Origin: JAXLYX01 sp046351215
Lineage (GTDB): Bacteria; Myxococcota_A; Polyangia; Polyangiales; Houyiibacteriaceae
Direction: 5' to 3'
DNA: 64,000 bases
Assembly: GCA_046351215.1 (NCBI GenBank)
Contig: JAXLYX010000005.1
Span: 434,001 to 498,000 of the forward strand
Shown here: positions 33,716 through 41,374 of the stretch, one piece after another
Layout of the letters: each line of letters opens with the position of its first letter
How positions within the stretch are numbered: the stretch's first letter is position 1
Notes under the pieces: generated by a model
Told to the model about the DNA's origin: nothing
What the model saw: the letters and a program-made list of their open reading frames with translations, nothing else
Database searches by the model: none
Position numbers and translations under genes: made by a program

Positions 33716-35305
33716 TCAAAGCCCCGCGTCTTCCCTCGCGTACCTCGCGCCTCGGTAGCCCACGAGCATGCTCGGCGCGTTCAACGCCGAGACGGGCGTG
33801 TAGGGGATCGCCGACGCGTCGACGATGCGGAGACCCTCGATTCCCTTGAAACGCAGGCGGGTGTCGGTGACGGACGCCACGTCCTCGCCCATGCGGCAGG
33901 TCGCGGCGAAGTGGTAGGTCGTGATCGTGTTGCGCCCGATCCAACCCGCGAGCTGCGCGTCGCTCTTCACGCGCGCGCTCGGCTCGAGCGGGCGATTGCC
34001 CCAGGCGGTCATCGAGCTCGAGCCGGCGATGCGTCGGGCGAGCTTCACGCCCTCGATCATCGTCCGCATGTCCTCGGGGTTCGAGTAGTACGCCGGGTCG
34101 AGATGCGCCTGATCCTCGGGCTTCGTGCTCTTCAGCGTGAGCTTGCCGCGCGAGAGCGGCTTCCCGAGGATCACGACGATGCCGTACATGCGGTCGATGA
34201 AGTCGTCGAGGAGGCCGGTCTTCAACACCACGTCGACGGCGCCGCGCACGCGCGCGCGGTTCTTGTCGGTGTACCAGGACTCGGGGAGCACCTTGCCCGG
34301 GAGGACGCGCTTCATCGCCTGCTTGAGCGACGAACGGGCCGGATAGAAGACGTAGCAGGTGTCGCTCTGGCTCTTCGGGAGCGGCAGGGACGGGTTCGCA
34401 CGGTGGAAGCCGTAGAGCTGCGGATAGAAGCAGTCCGCCGCCTGCTTGCCGACGTAGAAGAGCGGCACGTTCGGATGGTCGTGGAGATCGCGTCCCACGC
34501 CCGGCACGTCGAGGACCTCGGGGATGCCGAACGCGCGGAGGGTCGCGGACGGTCCGATGCCCGAGAGCATGAGCAGCTTCGGCGTCTCGAGCGCGCCCGC
34601 CGCCATGAGGACCTCGCGCTTCGCGCCCGCGCGGTGGAGCTTCCCGTCGACGGCGTAGGACACGCCCGTCGCGCGACGGTTCGAGTCCACGTCGATGCGG
34701 TGCACACGTGCCTTCGGGATCACCGTGAGGTTCGGCCGGGCTCCCCGCTCCTTGATGAACGCGACGTAGGAGCTCCGACGACGGTCGCCCTCGTAGGCCA
34801 TCCACTCGTAGCCGAGGACGCCGGACATGTCGCCGTCGTTCAGGTCTTCCTTCGCCCGGAAGCCCGCCTCGACCGCGCCCGCGATGCAGGCCTCGGTGAA
34901 CTTCGTGGGCCCGCGGCGATGGGGCCGGAGGATCTTCTCGATCGCGACGAAGTCGGGATCGACGTCCTTCCAATGCCAGCCGGTCGGCCACTGGTCGTAG
35001 TCCTCGCGCGCGCCGCGCGTGTAGACCATGCCGTTGACGGAGCCGGAGCCGCCGAGCACCGAGCCGGTGCCCATGAAGATGCGCTGCTTGCCGGCATGCG
35101 CCTGGGGCGCGGAGAAGCGCTCCCAGATCACGGCGTCGTTCGCGAAGGCGTCCTTGTAGCCGTCCGCGTGCAGCGTCTCGGGATGCTCCTCCGCGGTCGG
35201 ACCGCATTCGAGCAGCAACACGGAGATCCGCTCGTCCTGGGCGAGCTCGGCGGCCGCGATGCAGCCGGCAGACCCGCCCCCCACCACGATGTAGTCGTAG
35301 TCCAT
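33716..35305 (-). CDS. GMC-family FAD-dependent alcohol oxidase/dehydrogenase
   Basis: A 529-residue glucose-methanol-choline oxidoreductase. The N-terminal FAD motif is YIVVGGGSAGCIAAAEL, the GMC signature GTGSVLGGSGSVNGMVYTRG follows at about 78-97, and the C-terminal active site has His in TTYHFAATCRMG and Asn in TPVSALNAPSM. No signal peptide is seen. Members oxidise primary or secondary alcohols, including choline, sterols and polyethylene glycols. It lies 25 bases after the aldehyde dehydrogenase gene on the same strand, so alcohol to aldehyde to acid is the likely path. The substrate is unknown. Confidence 0.9.
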   Translation of the reverse strand: MDYDYIVVGGGSAGCIAAAELAQDERISVLLLECGPTAEEHPETLHADGYKDAFANDAVIWERFSAPQAHAGKQRIFMGTGSVLGGSGSVNGMVYTRGAREDYDQWPTGWHWKDVDPDFVAIEKILRPHRRGPTKFTEACIAGAVEAGFRAKEDLNDGDMSGVLGYEWMAYEGDRRRSSYVAFIKERGARPNLTVIPKARVHRIDVDSNRRATGVSYAVDGKLHRAGAKREVLMAAGALETPKLLMLSGIGPSATLRAFGIPEVLDVPGVGRDLHDHPNVPLFYVGKQAADCFYPQLYGFHRANPSLPLPKSQSDTCYVFYPARSSLKQAMKRVLPGKVLPESWYTDKNRARVRGAVDVVLKTGLLDDFIDRMYGIVVILGKPLSRGKLTLKSTKPEDQAHLDPAYYSNPEDMRTMIEGVKLARRIAGSSSMTAWGNRPLEPSARVKSDAQLAGWIGRNTITTYHFAATCRMGEDVASVTDTRLRFKGIEGLRIVDASAIPYTPVSALNAPSMLVGYRGARYAREDAGL

Positions 35306-35330
35306 CTCGTTCTCTCGCTCTCGGTTCGGA

Positions 35331-36923
35331 TCAGCGGCTCTTCACACCGAGGAGGCCTCGGAGGCCCCGGAGGCGACGGCCGAGATCGGGACCGTACATC
35401 AGCTCGACCACGTGCTTCGTCCGCTCGAAATCCCCGGCGCCGACCGGGAAGACCTTGCTCGGCACGTGGAGGGGGAAGCGGTCTTCGAGCACGGCCCGCG
35501 CCTGGCAGAGCGAGCGGAGACCGTCACGACCGTTCATCCGGCCGAAGCCCGACTCCTTCACGCCACCGAACGGCAGGTCCTGCGCCATGTACGTGAGGCC
35601 GCCGAAGTCGTTGATCGAGATCATGCCGGCCTCGAGGCGGTCGGCGATGCGCCGGGCGCGCGCCTGGTCCTTCGAGAAGACCGAGCCTCCGAGCCCGAAG
35701 CGGCTCCCGTTCGCGACCTCGATCGCGTGCTCGTCGTCACGGACCTTGCAGAGGAGCATGACGGGTCCGAAGACCTCCTCCTGCATGATGTCCATGTCGG
35801 GCGTGACGTCGGCGAGGATCGTCGGCGCGAAGAACGAGCCCTGCTCCGACCGCACGCGCCGACCGCCGACCACGACGCGCGCGCCCTGCTCGATGGCCTT
35901 GTTCACGAGCCGCTCGACGAGCTCGAGCTGGAGGGGGGTGACCATGCCGCCGACGTCGCAGAGGCCGTCCTGATAGGACGCGCCCTGACGGAACTTCGAG
36001 ACCTCCTCCGTCACGCGGCGCTCGAAGGCGGGAGCGATCCTCTCGCTCACGAGGATGCGCTCGGAAGAGACGCAATTCTGGCCGCAGTTGATGAACGTCC
36101 CGCCGAGCGCGGCGTGGACCGCTTGCTCGAGATCGGCGTCGTCGCAGACGATGAGCGGATCCTTGCCGCCGAGCTCGAGCACGACGGGGACGAGGTTCTT
36201 CACGCTCGCCTCGAGCACCCGACGGCCGTTCGGCACGGAGCCGATGAAGACCACGATGTCCGCGCCCGACTCGACGAGCGCCTTGCCGGTGTCGCCGTAG
36301 CCGTTCAGGACGCGCACGAGATCCTTCGAGAAGCCCTCGGCCTCGAGAGCCTCCTGCGCGATGCGCTCGAAGCGCTCGCTCGCGAAGGCCACCCACTCCG
36401 AGGCCTTCACGAGGCAGGCGTTGCCCGACATCAAGGACGGGATCACGAGGTTCAGGACGTTCTGCAGCGGGTAGTTCCAGGGCACGACCGCGCCGACCAC
36501 GCCGCGGGGGTGGTACTCGATCGACGCCTTCTTGTGGACGAGCATGCCCGACGAGACGCGCTCCGGACGGAGGTGCTTCTCGCCGTTCGCGATCGTCCAC
36601 CGGAGCTTCTCCGAGATGGGCCAGATCTCGCCCATCATCGCGTTCTCGCGGGTCTTGCCCGAGACCCGGCAGACCAGCTCGCAGAGCTCCTCGGCGTGAT
36701 CGATGACGTGGCTCAGCATCCGTGTGAGGACCCGGCGACGCGTCTCGAAGCTCGAGGCGCGGAACGCCACCTGCGCCGCCCTGGCGCGATCGATGGCGAC
36801 CTTCACGTCCTCCGGCGTGTCGATGCGGACCTTGCCGAGCGGCCGCCGCGTGGCGGGCTCCACGCAATCGATGAAGCTCTTGGCCGCCGAAGCGAGCTCT
36901 GCCTTGGTGCTGGTGACGGTCAT
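35331..36923 (-). CDS. Aldehyde dehydrogenase (NAD(P)+)
   Basis: A 530-residue aldehyde dehydrogenase superfamily member. Visible motifs are VVPWNYPLQNVLNLVIPSL, the NAD-site FIGSVPNGRRV, the general-base Glu in VLELGGKDP, the catalytic Cys in NCGQNCVSSERI and EEVFGPV. The extra 40 C-terminal residues beyond the core (Arg-rich) exceed the usual length of about 490. It oxidises an aldehyde to an acid, probably the product of the GMC enzyme encoded next. It is divergent from the TetR gene at 37089 across 165 bases, so that regulator most likely controls it. Confidence 0.92.
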   Translation of the reverse strand: MTVTSTKAELASAAKSFIDCVEPATRRPLGKVRIDTPEDVKVAIDRARAAQVAFRASSFETRRRVLTRMLSHVIDHAEELCELVCRVSGKTRENAMMGEIWPISEKLRWTIANGEKHLRPERVSSGMLVHKKASIEYHPRGVVGAVVPWNYPLQNVLNLVIPSLMSGNACLVKASEWVAFASERFERIAQEALEAEGFSKDLVRVLNGYGDTGKALVESGADIVVFIGSVPNGRRVLEASVKNLVPVVLELGGKDPLIVCDDADLEQAVHAALGGTFINCGQNCVSSERILVSERIAPAFERRVTEEVSKFRQGASYQDGLCDVGGMVTPLQLELVERLVNKAIEQGARVVVGGRRVRSEQGSFFAPTILADVTPDMDIMQEEVFGPVMLLCKVRDDEHAIEVANGSRFGLGGSVFSKDQARARRIADRLEAGMISINDFGGLTYMAQDLPFGGVKESGFGRMNGRDGLRSLCQARAVLEDRFPLHVPSKVFPVGAGDFERTKHVVELMYGPDLGRRLRGLRGLLGVKSR

Positions 36924-37045
36924 GGTTCCCCTGGATGCACAGAATGCCGCAAGATGCGTTCGGTCGAGGCCCGGAGACCGCCCTCTCGCGCGCGGAGAGG
37001 CCCGGGCGGCCGGGTTTCCCGTAACGAAGATTTTCTAGAGAGTAA

Positions 37046-37074
37046 TTGACATTCTGCTTTCGGTAGCGTTTACT
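37046..37074 (+). promoter_or_regulatory. Promoter of the TetR-SDR genes
   Basis: A near-consensus TTGACA (37046-37051), a 17-base spacer and TTTACT (37069-37074), 14 bases before the ATG. AGTAA near its left edge and TTACT at its right edge are inverted, so a TetR dimer could bind across it. The remainder of the 165-base gap is AT-richer than the genes. Confidence 0.65.
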
Positions 37075-37088
37075 TCTCCTCGAGGCCG

Positions 37089-37748
37089 ATGTCAAGACCC
37101 GCCGCCAAAGACCGCATCCGCGACGCCCGCCAGGCGATGTACCGGGACCACATCCTCGACGCTGCCGAGGAGGTCTTCGCCGAGAACGGCTACGAGGCCG
37201 CCAAGGTGCAGTCGGTGGCGGCGCAGGCCGGCGTCTCGCTCGCGACGCTCTACGGCGTCTTCGAGACGAAGTGGGATCTCTACCGCGCGGTGCACGCGCG
37301 GAGGACGGGAGCGCTCCAGGAGTTCATCCGCGAGCGCGGCGACGTCCCGGGCGACGTCCTCGACCGCATGCTCGCCGGGGTCTCGGCGTACATCGAATTC
37401 CACATGACGCACCGGGGCTACCTCCGGATGCACCTGCGCGAGGGCCACGTCTGGTCGACCTCCTCGACGCTCACGGCGCCGGAGCAGGTCGCGGCCTGGG
37501 AATCGGGCCTCCGCTACATGGCCAAGGCCTTCGCGCTCGGCGTGAAGGCCGGCGTCTTCGTCGACTACGAGCGCCCCGAGCTCATGGCGCGCACGAACCT
37601 CGCGCTCAGCCAGGTCCGCCTCGCGGACTGGGTCGATCGCGGCATGAAGGAATCGGTCGAAGAGCTCAACTCGGCCATCCACAAACAGTTCATCCGTACC
37701 TTCTGCAGACCCGAGGTCGTGATCGCGCGACTCGGGCCGAAGGGCTAG
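37089..37748 (+). CDS. TetR-family regulator of the ALDH/GMC/SDR module
   Basis: A 219-residue TetR protein. The helix-turn-helix is at about 18-65 (DHILDAAEEVFAENGYEAAKVQSVAAQAGVSLATLYGVFETKWDLYRAV, with the recognition helix at SLATLYGVF). The helical C-terminal domain contains HMTHRGYLRMHLREGHVW and would bind a ligand. It is divergent from the aldehyde dehydrogenase and 35 bases upstream of the SDR gene. A repressor released by a hydrophobic alcohol, aldehyde or acyl-CoA is the simplest reading (inference). Confidence 0.88.
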   Translation: MSRPAAKDRIRDARQAMYRDHILDAAEEVFAENGYEAAKVQSVAAQAGVSLATLYGVFETKWDLYRAVHARRTGALQEFIRERGDVPGDVLDRMLAGVSAYIEFHMTHRGYLRMHLREGHVWSTSSTLTAPEQVAAWESGLRYMAKAFALGVKAGVFVDYERPELMARTNLALSQVRLADWVDRGMKESVEELNSAIHKQFIRTFCRPEVVIARLGPKG

Positions 37749-37782
37749 CGAGCCCGAATCCCGGGCGACATCGAGAGGGATC

Positions 37783-38802
37783 ATGACCCAGCGTAGGAAG
37801 AGCGTGGTCACGGGCGGCCGTGGCTTCGTCGGGTACCATCTCGTCGACGCGCTGATGGCGCGAGGCGACGAAGTCACCGTCATCGACATGGCCGATTCGG
37901 CGCACCGCAACGACGTGCGCTACATCCGTGCCGACATCTGCGAGGAAGAGGCCATGCGGCGCGCCGTCGAAGGCGCCGACGTGATCTTCCACAGCGCCTC
38001 CGTCGTCCACACGAAGCAGAACCTGGTCGACCAGGTCTGGCGCGTGAACCTCGGCGGCACCGAGACCGTGATGCGCGCCTGCGAGAAGGAAGGCGTGCCC
38101 CGCATCGTGTACGTCAGCTCGGCGAGCGCGGTCTACGAGGGCAACGACATCCGCAACGGCGACGAGACGATGCCCTACTCCCGCATCTCGCAGGCGCCGT
38201 ACGCCGACAGCAAGATCGCGGCCGAGAAGGCCGTCCTCTCGGCGAACGGGACCAAGTTCGCGACCTGCGCGATCCGTCCCCACGTGATCTTCGGGCCCGG
38301 CGATCGCCGCTTCATCCCGAACATCCTGAAGCGCGCGAAGCAGGGCACGCTGCGCGTGGCCGTCGGCCGCGAGAAGAAGAAGCTCTCGGACTTCACGTAC
38401 ATCGACAACCTGATCGACGCGATGCTGAAGGCCGATGCGGCCCTCGCGCCGGGCTCGAAGGTCGCCGGCCAGGCCTACTTCATCACGAACGGCGAGCCGA
38501 TGGGTTTCTGGGACTTCGTCGAGATCTTCATCGAGAAGTACGGCTCGAAGCCCCTCGTCGGCTCGGTGCCCTACCCGATCGCGTACGGCATCGCCGCGGT
38601 GGTCGAGGGCCTCGACACGCTGCGCGGCGGCACGCTCGGTCAGGAAGACGGCTTCACGCGTTTCGCGATCAAGTACATGTGCACCGACCACTACTTCTCG
38701 ATCGCGAAGGCGAAGCGCGACTTCGGCTACGAGCCGAAGATCGACATCCGCGGCGGCATCGACCGGACGATCGCGCAGCTCCGCGCGACCGGCCAGGCCT
38801 GA
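37783..38802 (+). CDS. NAD(P)-dependent 3-beta-HSD/epimerase-like SDR
   Basis: A 339-residue extended short-chain dehydrogenase. It has VVTGGRGFVGYHLVDAL (TGxxGxxG), the acidic NAD strand VIDMADSAHRND, the active-site YxxxK in APYADSKIAAEK and, after it, IRPHVIFGPGDRRFIPNIL. The pattern is that of 3-beta-hydroxysteroid dehydrogenase/sterol-4-carboxylate 3-dehydrogenase proteins. It is co-directional with and 34 bases after the TetR gene. Together with the GMC and ALDH enzymes it suggests oxidation of a sterol-like or long-chain alcohol (inference); some myxobacteria make sterols. Confidence 0.85.
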   Translation: MTQRRKSVVTGGRGFVGYHLVDALMARGDEVTVIDMADSAHRNDVRYIRADICEEEAMRRAVEGADVIFHSASVVHTKQNLVDQVWRVNLGGTETVMRACEKEGVPRIVYVSSASAVYEGNDIRNGDETMPYSRISQAPYADSKIAAEKAVLSANGTKFATCAIRPHVIFGPGDRRFIPNILKRAKQGTLRVAVGREKKKLSDFTYIDNLIDAMLKADAALAPGSKVAGQAYFITNGEPMGFWDFVEIFIEKYGSKPLVGSVPYPIAYGIAAVVEGLDTLRGGTLGQEDGFTRFAIKYMCTDHYFSIAKAKRDFGYEPKIDIRGGIDRTIAQLRATGQA

Positions 38803-38805
38803 GCC

Positions 38806-40194
38806 TCAGAAGGCCGCGGCCCGCAGGCCGAAGAGGAGCGCGCCCCTGCCGAGGGCGCGCTCCGCGTCGTTCGTGAGCGCGACACGTCCCCCGAGCCAGA
38901 GCTGCACGACGTCGAAGGCGAGCGTGACGGCGGCGAGGGAGGAGACGAGCGTCGCGGCGCTACCGCCCTCGCGTCCGAGGCTCGTGTCGAGCTCGACGCC
39001 GAGCGACCAGCGATCCTCGCGCGAGAGCCGCACGTCCCAGCCGTAGGCGGAGGCGAGGAAGGCCGGCCCGCCGCTCGTCGCCGCGACGACCCCGGCTTGG
39101 CGCATGCGGAGCAGGTGGCGCTCGCCGAGCGCCCCCGTGACGTGGACCGAGGAGAGCACCCGCGCGTGGCCGATCCCGCTCGGTCCCCGATCGGTGGGGA
39201 GGAAGGAGCCCGCGTCGACGCGCACGCGCGCGCGGCCGCGCTCGAGGAGCTCCGCGGTGCCGAGCACGAAGAGGTCGCCGGAGCCGAGGCGGAGGGAAGA
39301 ATCCGTCGCTCCTCCGGTCGCGATCGGCATCGCGAGCGTGAGCGAGTAGCGCCCGTCGAGGAACGAGACGTCGGCGGCGACGGAGGTGCGCACGACGTCC
39401 GCGCCCCCCTTCACCGGGAGGTAGGCGAGCCCGCCGGTGATCGCCGCGAGCTGCGCGCGATCGGGCGTCGGCGCGCACAGCGACACGACCTCGGGCGAGA
39501 GCGCCGAGGCTCCGAGCATCTGGGCGTTCGCCTCGGCGAAGCGGCGGTCGACGCTGGCCGCGACCGTCGGTGGGAAGTCGGGAGCCAGAACGAGGCCGAT
39601 CGGAGGCGCCGGCACGTCGCGCCCTTCCTCGTCGCGACAGACGAGGCGGTCGTCGGCGCTCGCGATCACGGGCGCGTGCACGCCGACGTCGCCACCGACG
39701 GCGCAGACCACGCCCTCGGGGAGCACGAGTCGCGTGCCGCGCGCGACGACGAAGGGCGTGCCGCCCTCGCTCCCGTAGAGCGGAGGCGGCCCGGCGAGCG
39801 GAGGATCGAAGGCGAGCGCGCGGACGGTGAGCGGGATCCGCGCCACCTCGAGCGCGAGCTCGCCCTCGCCCCGATCGACGAAGAGGCGCGCCGAGAGGAG
39901 ACCGTCCGGAACCTCGCCGACCTCCACCCTTCGCGCCCCGGCAGGGACCTCGACCACGCGCGGCAAGCCGGACTCCGGCGCAGCGCCCTCGCGCTCGAGC
40001 ACGACGAAGCGACGCTGGCCCGAGGACCCCTCGGAGGCGAGGAGCAGCACCACGGTGGCGCCCCGCCCCGGCAGTGCGAGGAAGACGCGCGGGCCGTCGC
40101 CGACGAAGCCCTCGGCCGCGGGCTGCGATCGCGCGACCGGCAGGCCGAGGAGGAGCCCCGCGAGGAGGACGACGTGGGCGGAACGACGGACCAC
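38806..40194 (-). CDS. Secreted protein of unknown function
   Basis: A 462-residue protein with an N-terminal signal peptide (RRSAHVVLLAGLLLGLPVARSQPA). The mature part is a long series of beta strands with small loops. The last 200 residues (SSLRLGSGDLFVLGTAEL through LWLGGRVALTNDAERALGRGALLFGLRAAAF) look like outer-membrane beta-barrel strands ending in Phe, as barrel proteins often do. No enzyme motif is seen. The GTG at 40194 is the first start giving a proper signal. It is convergent with the SDR gene, with only three bases between the stops. Confidence 0.65.
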   Translation of the reverse strand: MVRRSAHVVLLAGLLLGLPVARSQPAAEGFVGDGPRVFLALPGRGATVVLLLASEGSSGQRRFVVLEREGAAPESGLPRVVEVPAGARRVEVGEVPDGLLSARLFVDRGEGELALEVARIPLTVRALAFDPPLAGPPPLYGSEGGTPFVVARGTRLVLPEGVVCAVGGDVGVHAPVIASADDRLVCRDEEGRDVPAPPIGLVLAPDFPPTVAASVDRRFAEANAQMLGASALSPEVVSLCAPTPDRAQLAAITGGLAYLPVKGGADVVRTSVAADVSFLDGRYSLTLAMPIATGGATDSSLRLGSGDLFVLGTAELLERGRARVRVDAGSFLPTDRGPSGIGHARVLSSVHVTGALGERHLLRMRQAGVVAATSGGPAFLASAYGWDVRLSREDRWSLGVELDTSLGREGGSAATLVSSLAAVTLAFDVVQLWLGGRVALTNDAERALGRGALLFGLRAAAF

Positions 40195-40232
40195 GCCCGA
40201 CCATCGCACGGATCCGGGGCCGAGGGCCGCGC

Positions 40233-40628
40233 TCAAGCGCAGATGCAGGTCACGACGCCGGCCTGGATCGAATGGCACCCGCCCCATCGGCAGACCTGCC
40301 CGACGCATCCACAGCTCGGCGCACGGGCGCAGTCGCGCGGGATCGGCACGCATTCGTACGTGACGCTCCGCTCGGGCGGTGTCGGCGGACGGATGCCAGA
40401 GCAGAACCCCTGGGGCACGCAGACCTCGTCCGCCCCGCAGGTGCGGTCGCCGCATTCGGCGCCTCCGGGCGGGGCCGCCGCCGGATCGCGCGCGGGCTCG
40501 TGCGCTGCGGTCGCGCTCTCCTCGCCCTCCGCAGGACGGGGGGCGGACGCGCAGGCCGCGACGTAGAGGCTCGTCGCCAGGACGACGACTCCGAGGAACG
40601 CTCCCATCCTTCCGGTCTCTCGGCGCAT
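40233..40628 (-). CDS. Cys-rich small lipoprotein
   Basis: A 131-residue lipoprotein with signal MRRETGRMGAFLGVVVLA and lipobox VAAC. A Pro/Ala/Glu-rich spacer is followed by a compact domain with about 11 Cys (GAECGDRTCGADEVCVPQGFCSG; SCGCVGQVCRWGGC), likely disulfide-rich. The CGxxxCGxxxVC pattern is common in myxobacterial secreted proteins. The ATG at 40628 has TACGCT six bases upstream and no Shine-Dalgarno sequence. The stop is 38 bases before the next secreted protein on the same strand. No function can be given. Confidence 0.7.
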   Translation of the reverse strand: MRRETGRMGAFLGVVVLATSLYVAACASAPRPAEGEESATAAHEPARDPAAAPPGGAECGDRTCGADEVCVPQGFCSGIRPPTPPERSVTYECVPIPRDCARAPSCGCVGQVCRWGGCHSIQAGVVTCICA

Positions 40629-40634
40629 GGGGGG

Positions 40635-40640
40635 AGCGTA
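40635..40640 (-). promoter_or_regulatory. Candidate -10 element TACGCT
   Basis: On the minus strand TACGCT stands six bases before the ATG at 40628. There is no Shine-Dalgarno sequence between them. Confidence 0.4.
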
Positions 40641-40726
40641 CCGCTTCGGCGAGCTCTTCGCCGAAGGAGACGGATTCCGGCGCGGATGGGGTGACAATCG
40701 ACCGCTGAAGGGACCACCATGGTGGC

Positions 40727-41326
40727 ATGTCGCTGAACCCCGAGGTCCTCGTCCCGCCCCCGGCCCGCATCGGGCCCGTGACCGACTTCCGGGGAACCCT
40801 CCTCGGCTCGTCGCTCCAATACGTGCGCGACCACGGTCTCGAGGCCCGCTACTTCGAGCTCCTGCCGCGCCAGCACCACGACGCGATCCGCAACATGATC
40901 CCCCAGTCGTGGCTGCCGGTGGAGGTCGCCTTCGCGCACTACACCGTGATGAACCAGCTCGTGCCGAACCAGGCGCAGATGCGGGCGAACGGGCGGACCG
41001 TCGCGGACAAGGTCCAGGGAAGCTACATCGCGACGCTGATCCAGGGCCTCCGGGCCTCGGGCGCCGTGAGCCCCGTGCGCGTCCTGCAGCGACTCCCGTC
41101 GATCTGGGAGCGCGTGACGCGCGGCGGTGGGGCGGCCGTGTACAAGCTCGGTCCGAAGGATGCGCGCATCGATGTGCTCGAGATGTCGCTCTGCGCGATC
41201 GACTACTACCGGTACGGGCTCGAGGGGCTGATCGAGGGAAGTCTCGCGCTCACCGCGCGCTCCATCCGCGTCACGCACAAGAAGACGTCGGACCGGACCG
41301 CCTCGTACTTCATCTCCTGGGTCTGA
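40727..41326 (+). CDS. DUF2378-like (TIGR02265) myxobacterial protein
   Basis: A 199-residue soluble protein without signal or membrane segments. The spacing of LLGSSLQYVRDHG, YFELLPRQHHDAIRNMIPQSWLPVEVAF, RLPSIWERVTRGGGAAVYKLGPKDARIDV and the final strand SYFISWV resembles the DUF2378/TIGR02265 family, which is expanded in Myxococcus and has no known function. The assignment is by pattern memory. The ATG at 40727 starts 98 bases from the divergent lipoprotein gene. Confidence 0.6.
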   Translation: MSLNPEVLVPPPARIGPVTDFRGTLLGSSLQYVRDHGLEARYFELLPRQHHDAIRNMIPQSWLPVEVAFAHYTVMNQLVPNQAQMRANGRTVADKVQGSYIATLIQGLRASGAVSPVRVLQRLPSIWERVTRGGGAAVYKLGPKDARIDVLEMSLCAIDYYRYGLEGLIEGSLALTARSIRVTHKKTSDRTASYFISWV

Positions 41327-41374
41327 GCGCGAACGGATCCCGTTCGGGTCCCGCCGCTCCGACCTCCGCGCGAC

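Noticed and set aside
41331..41345. GAACGG/CCGTTC hairpin between two convergent genes
   Set aside because: The stem is only six base pairs with a 3-base loop and no T-run, too weak to list as a terminator.
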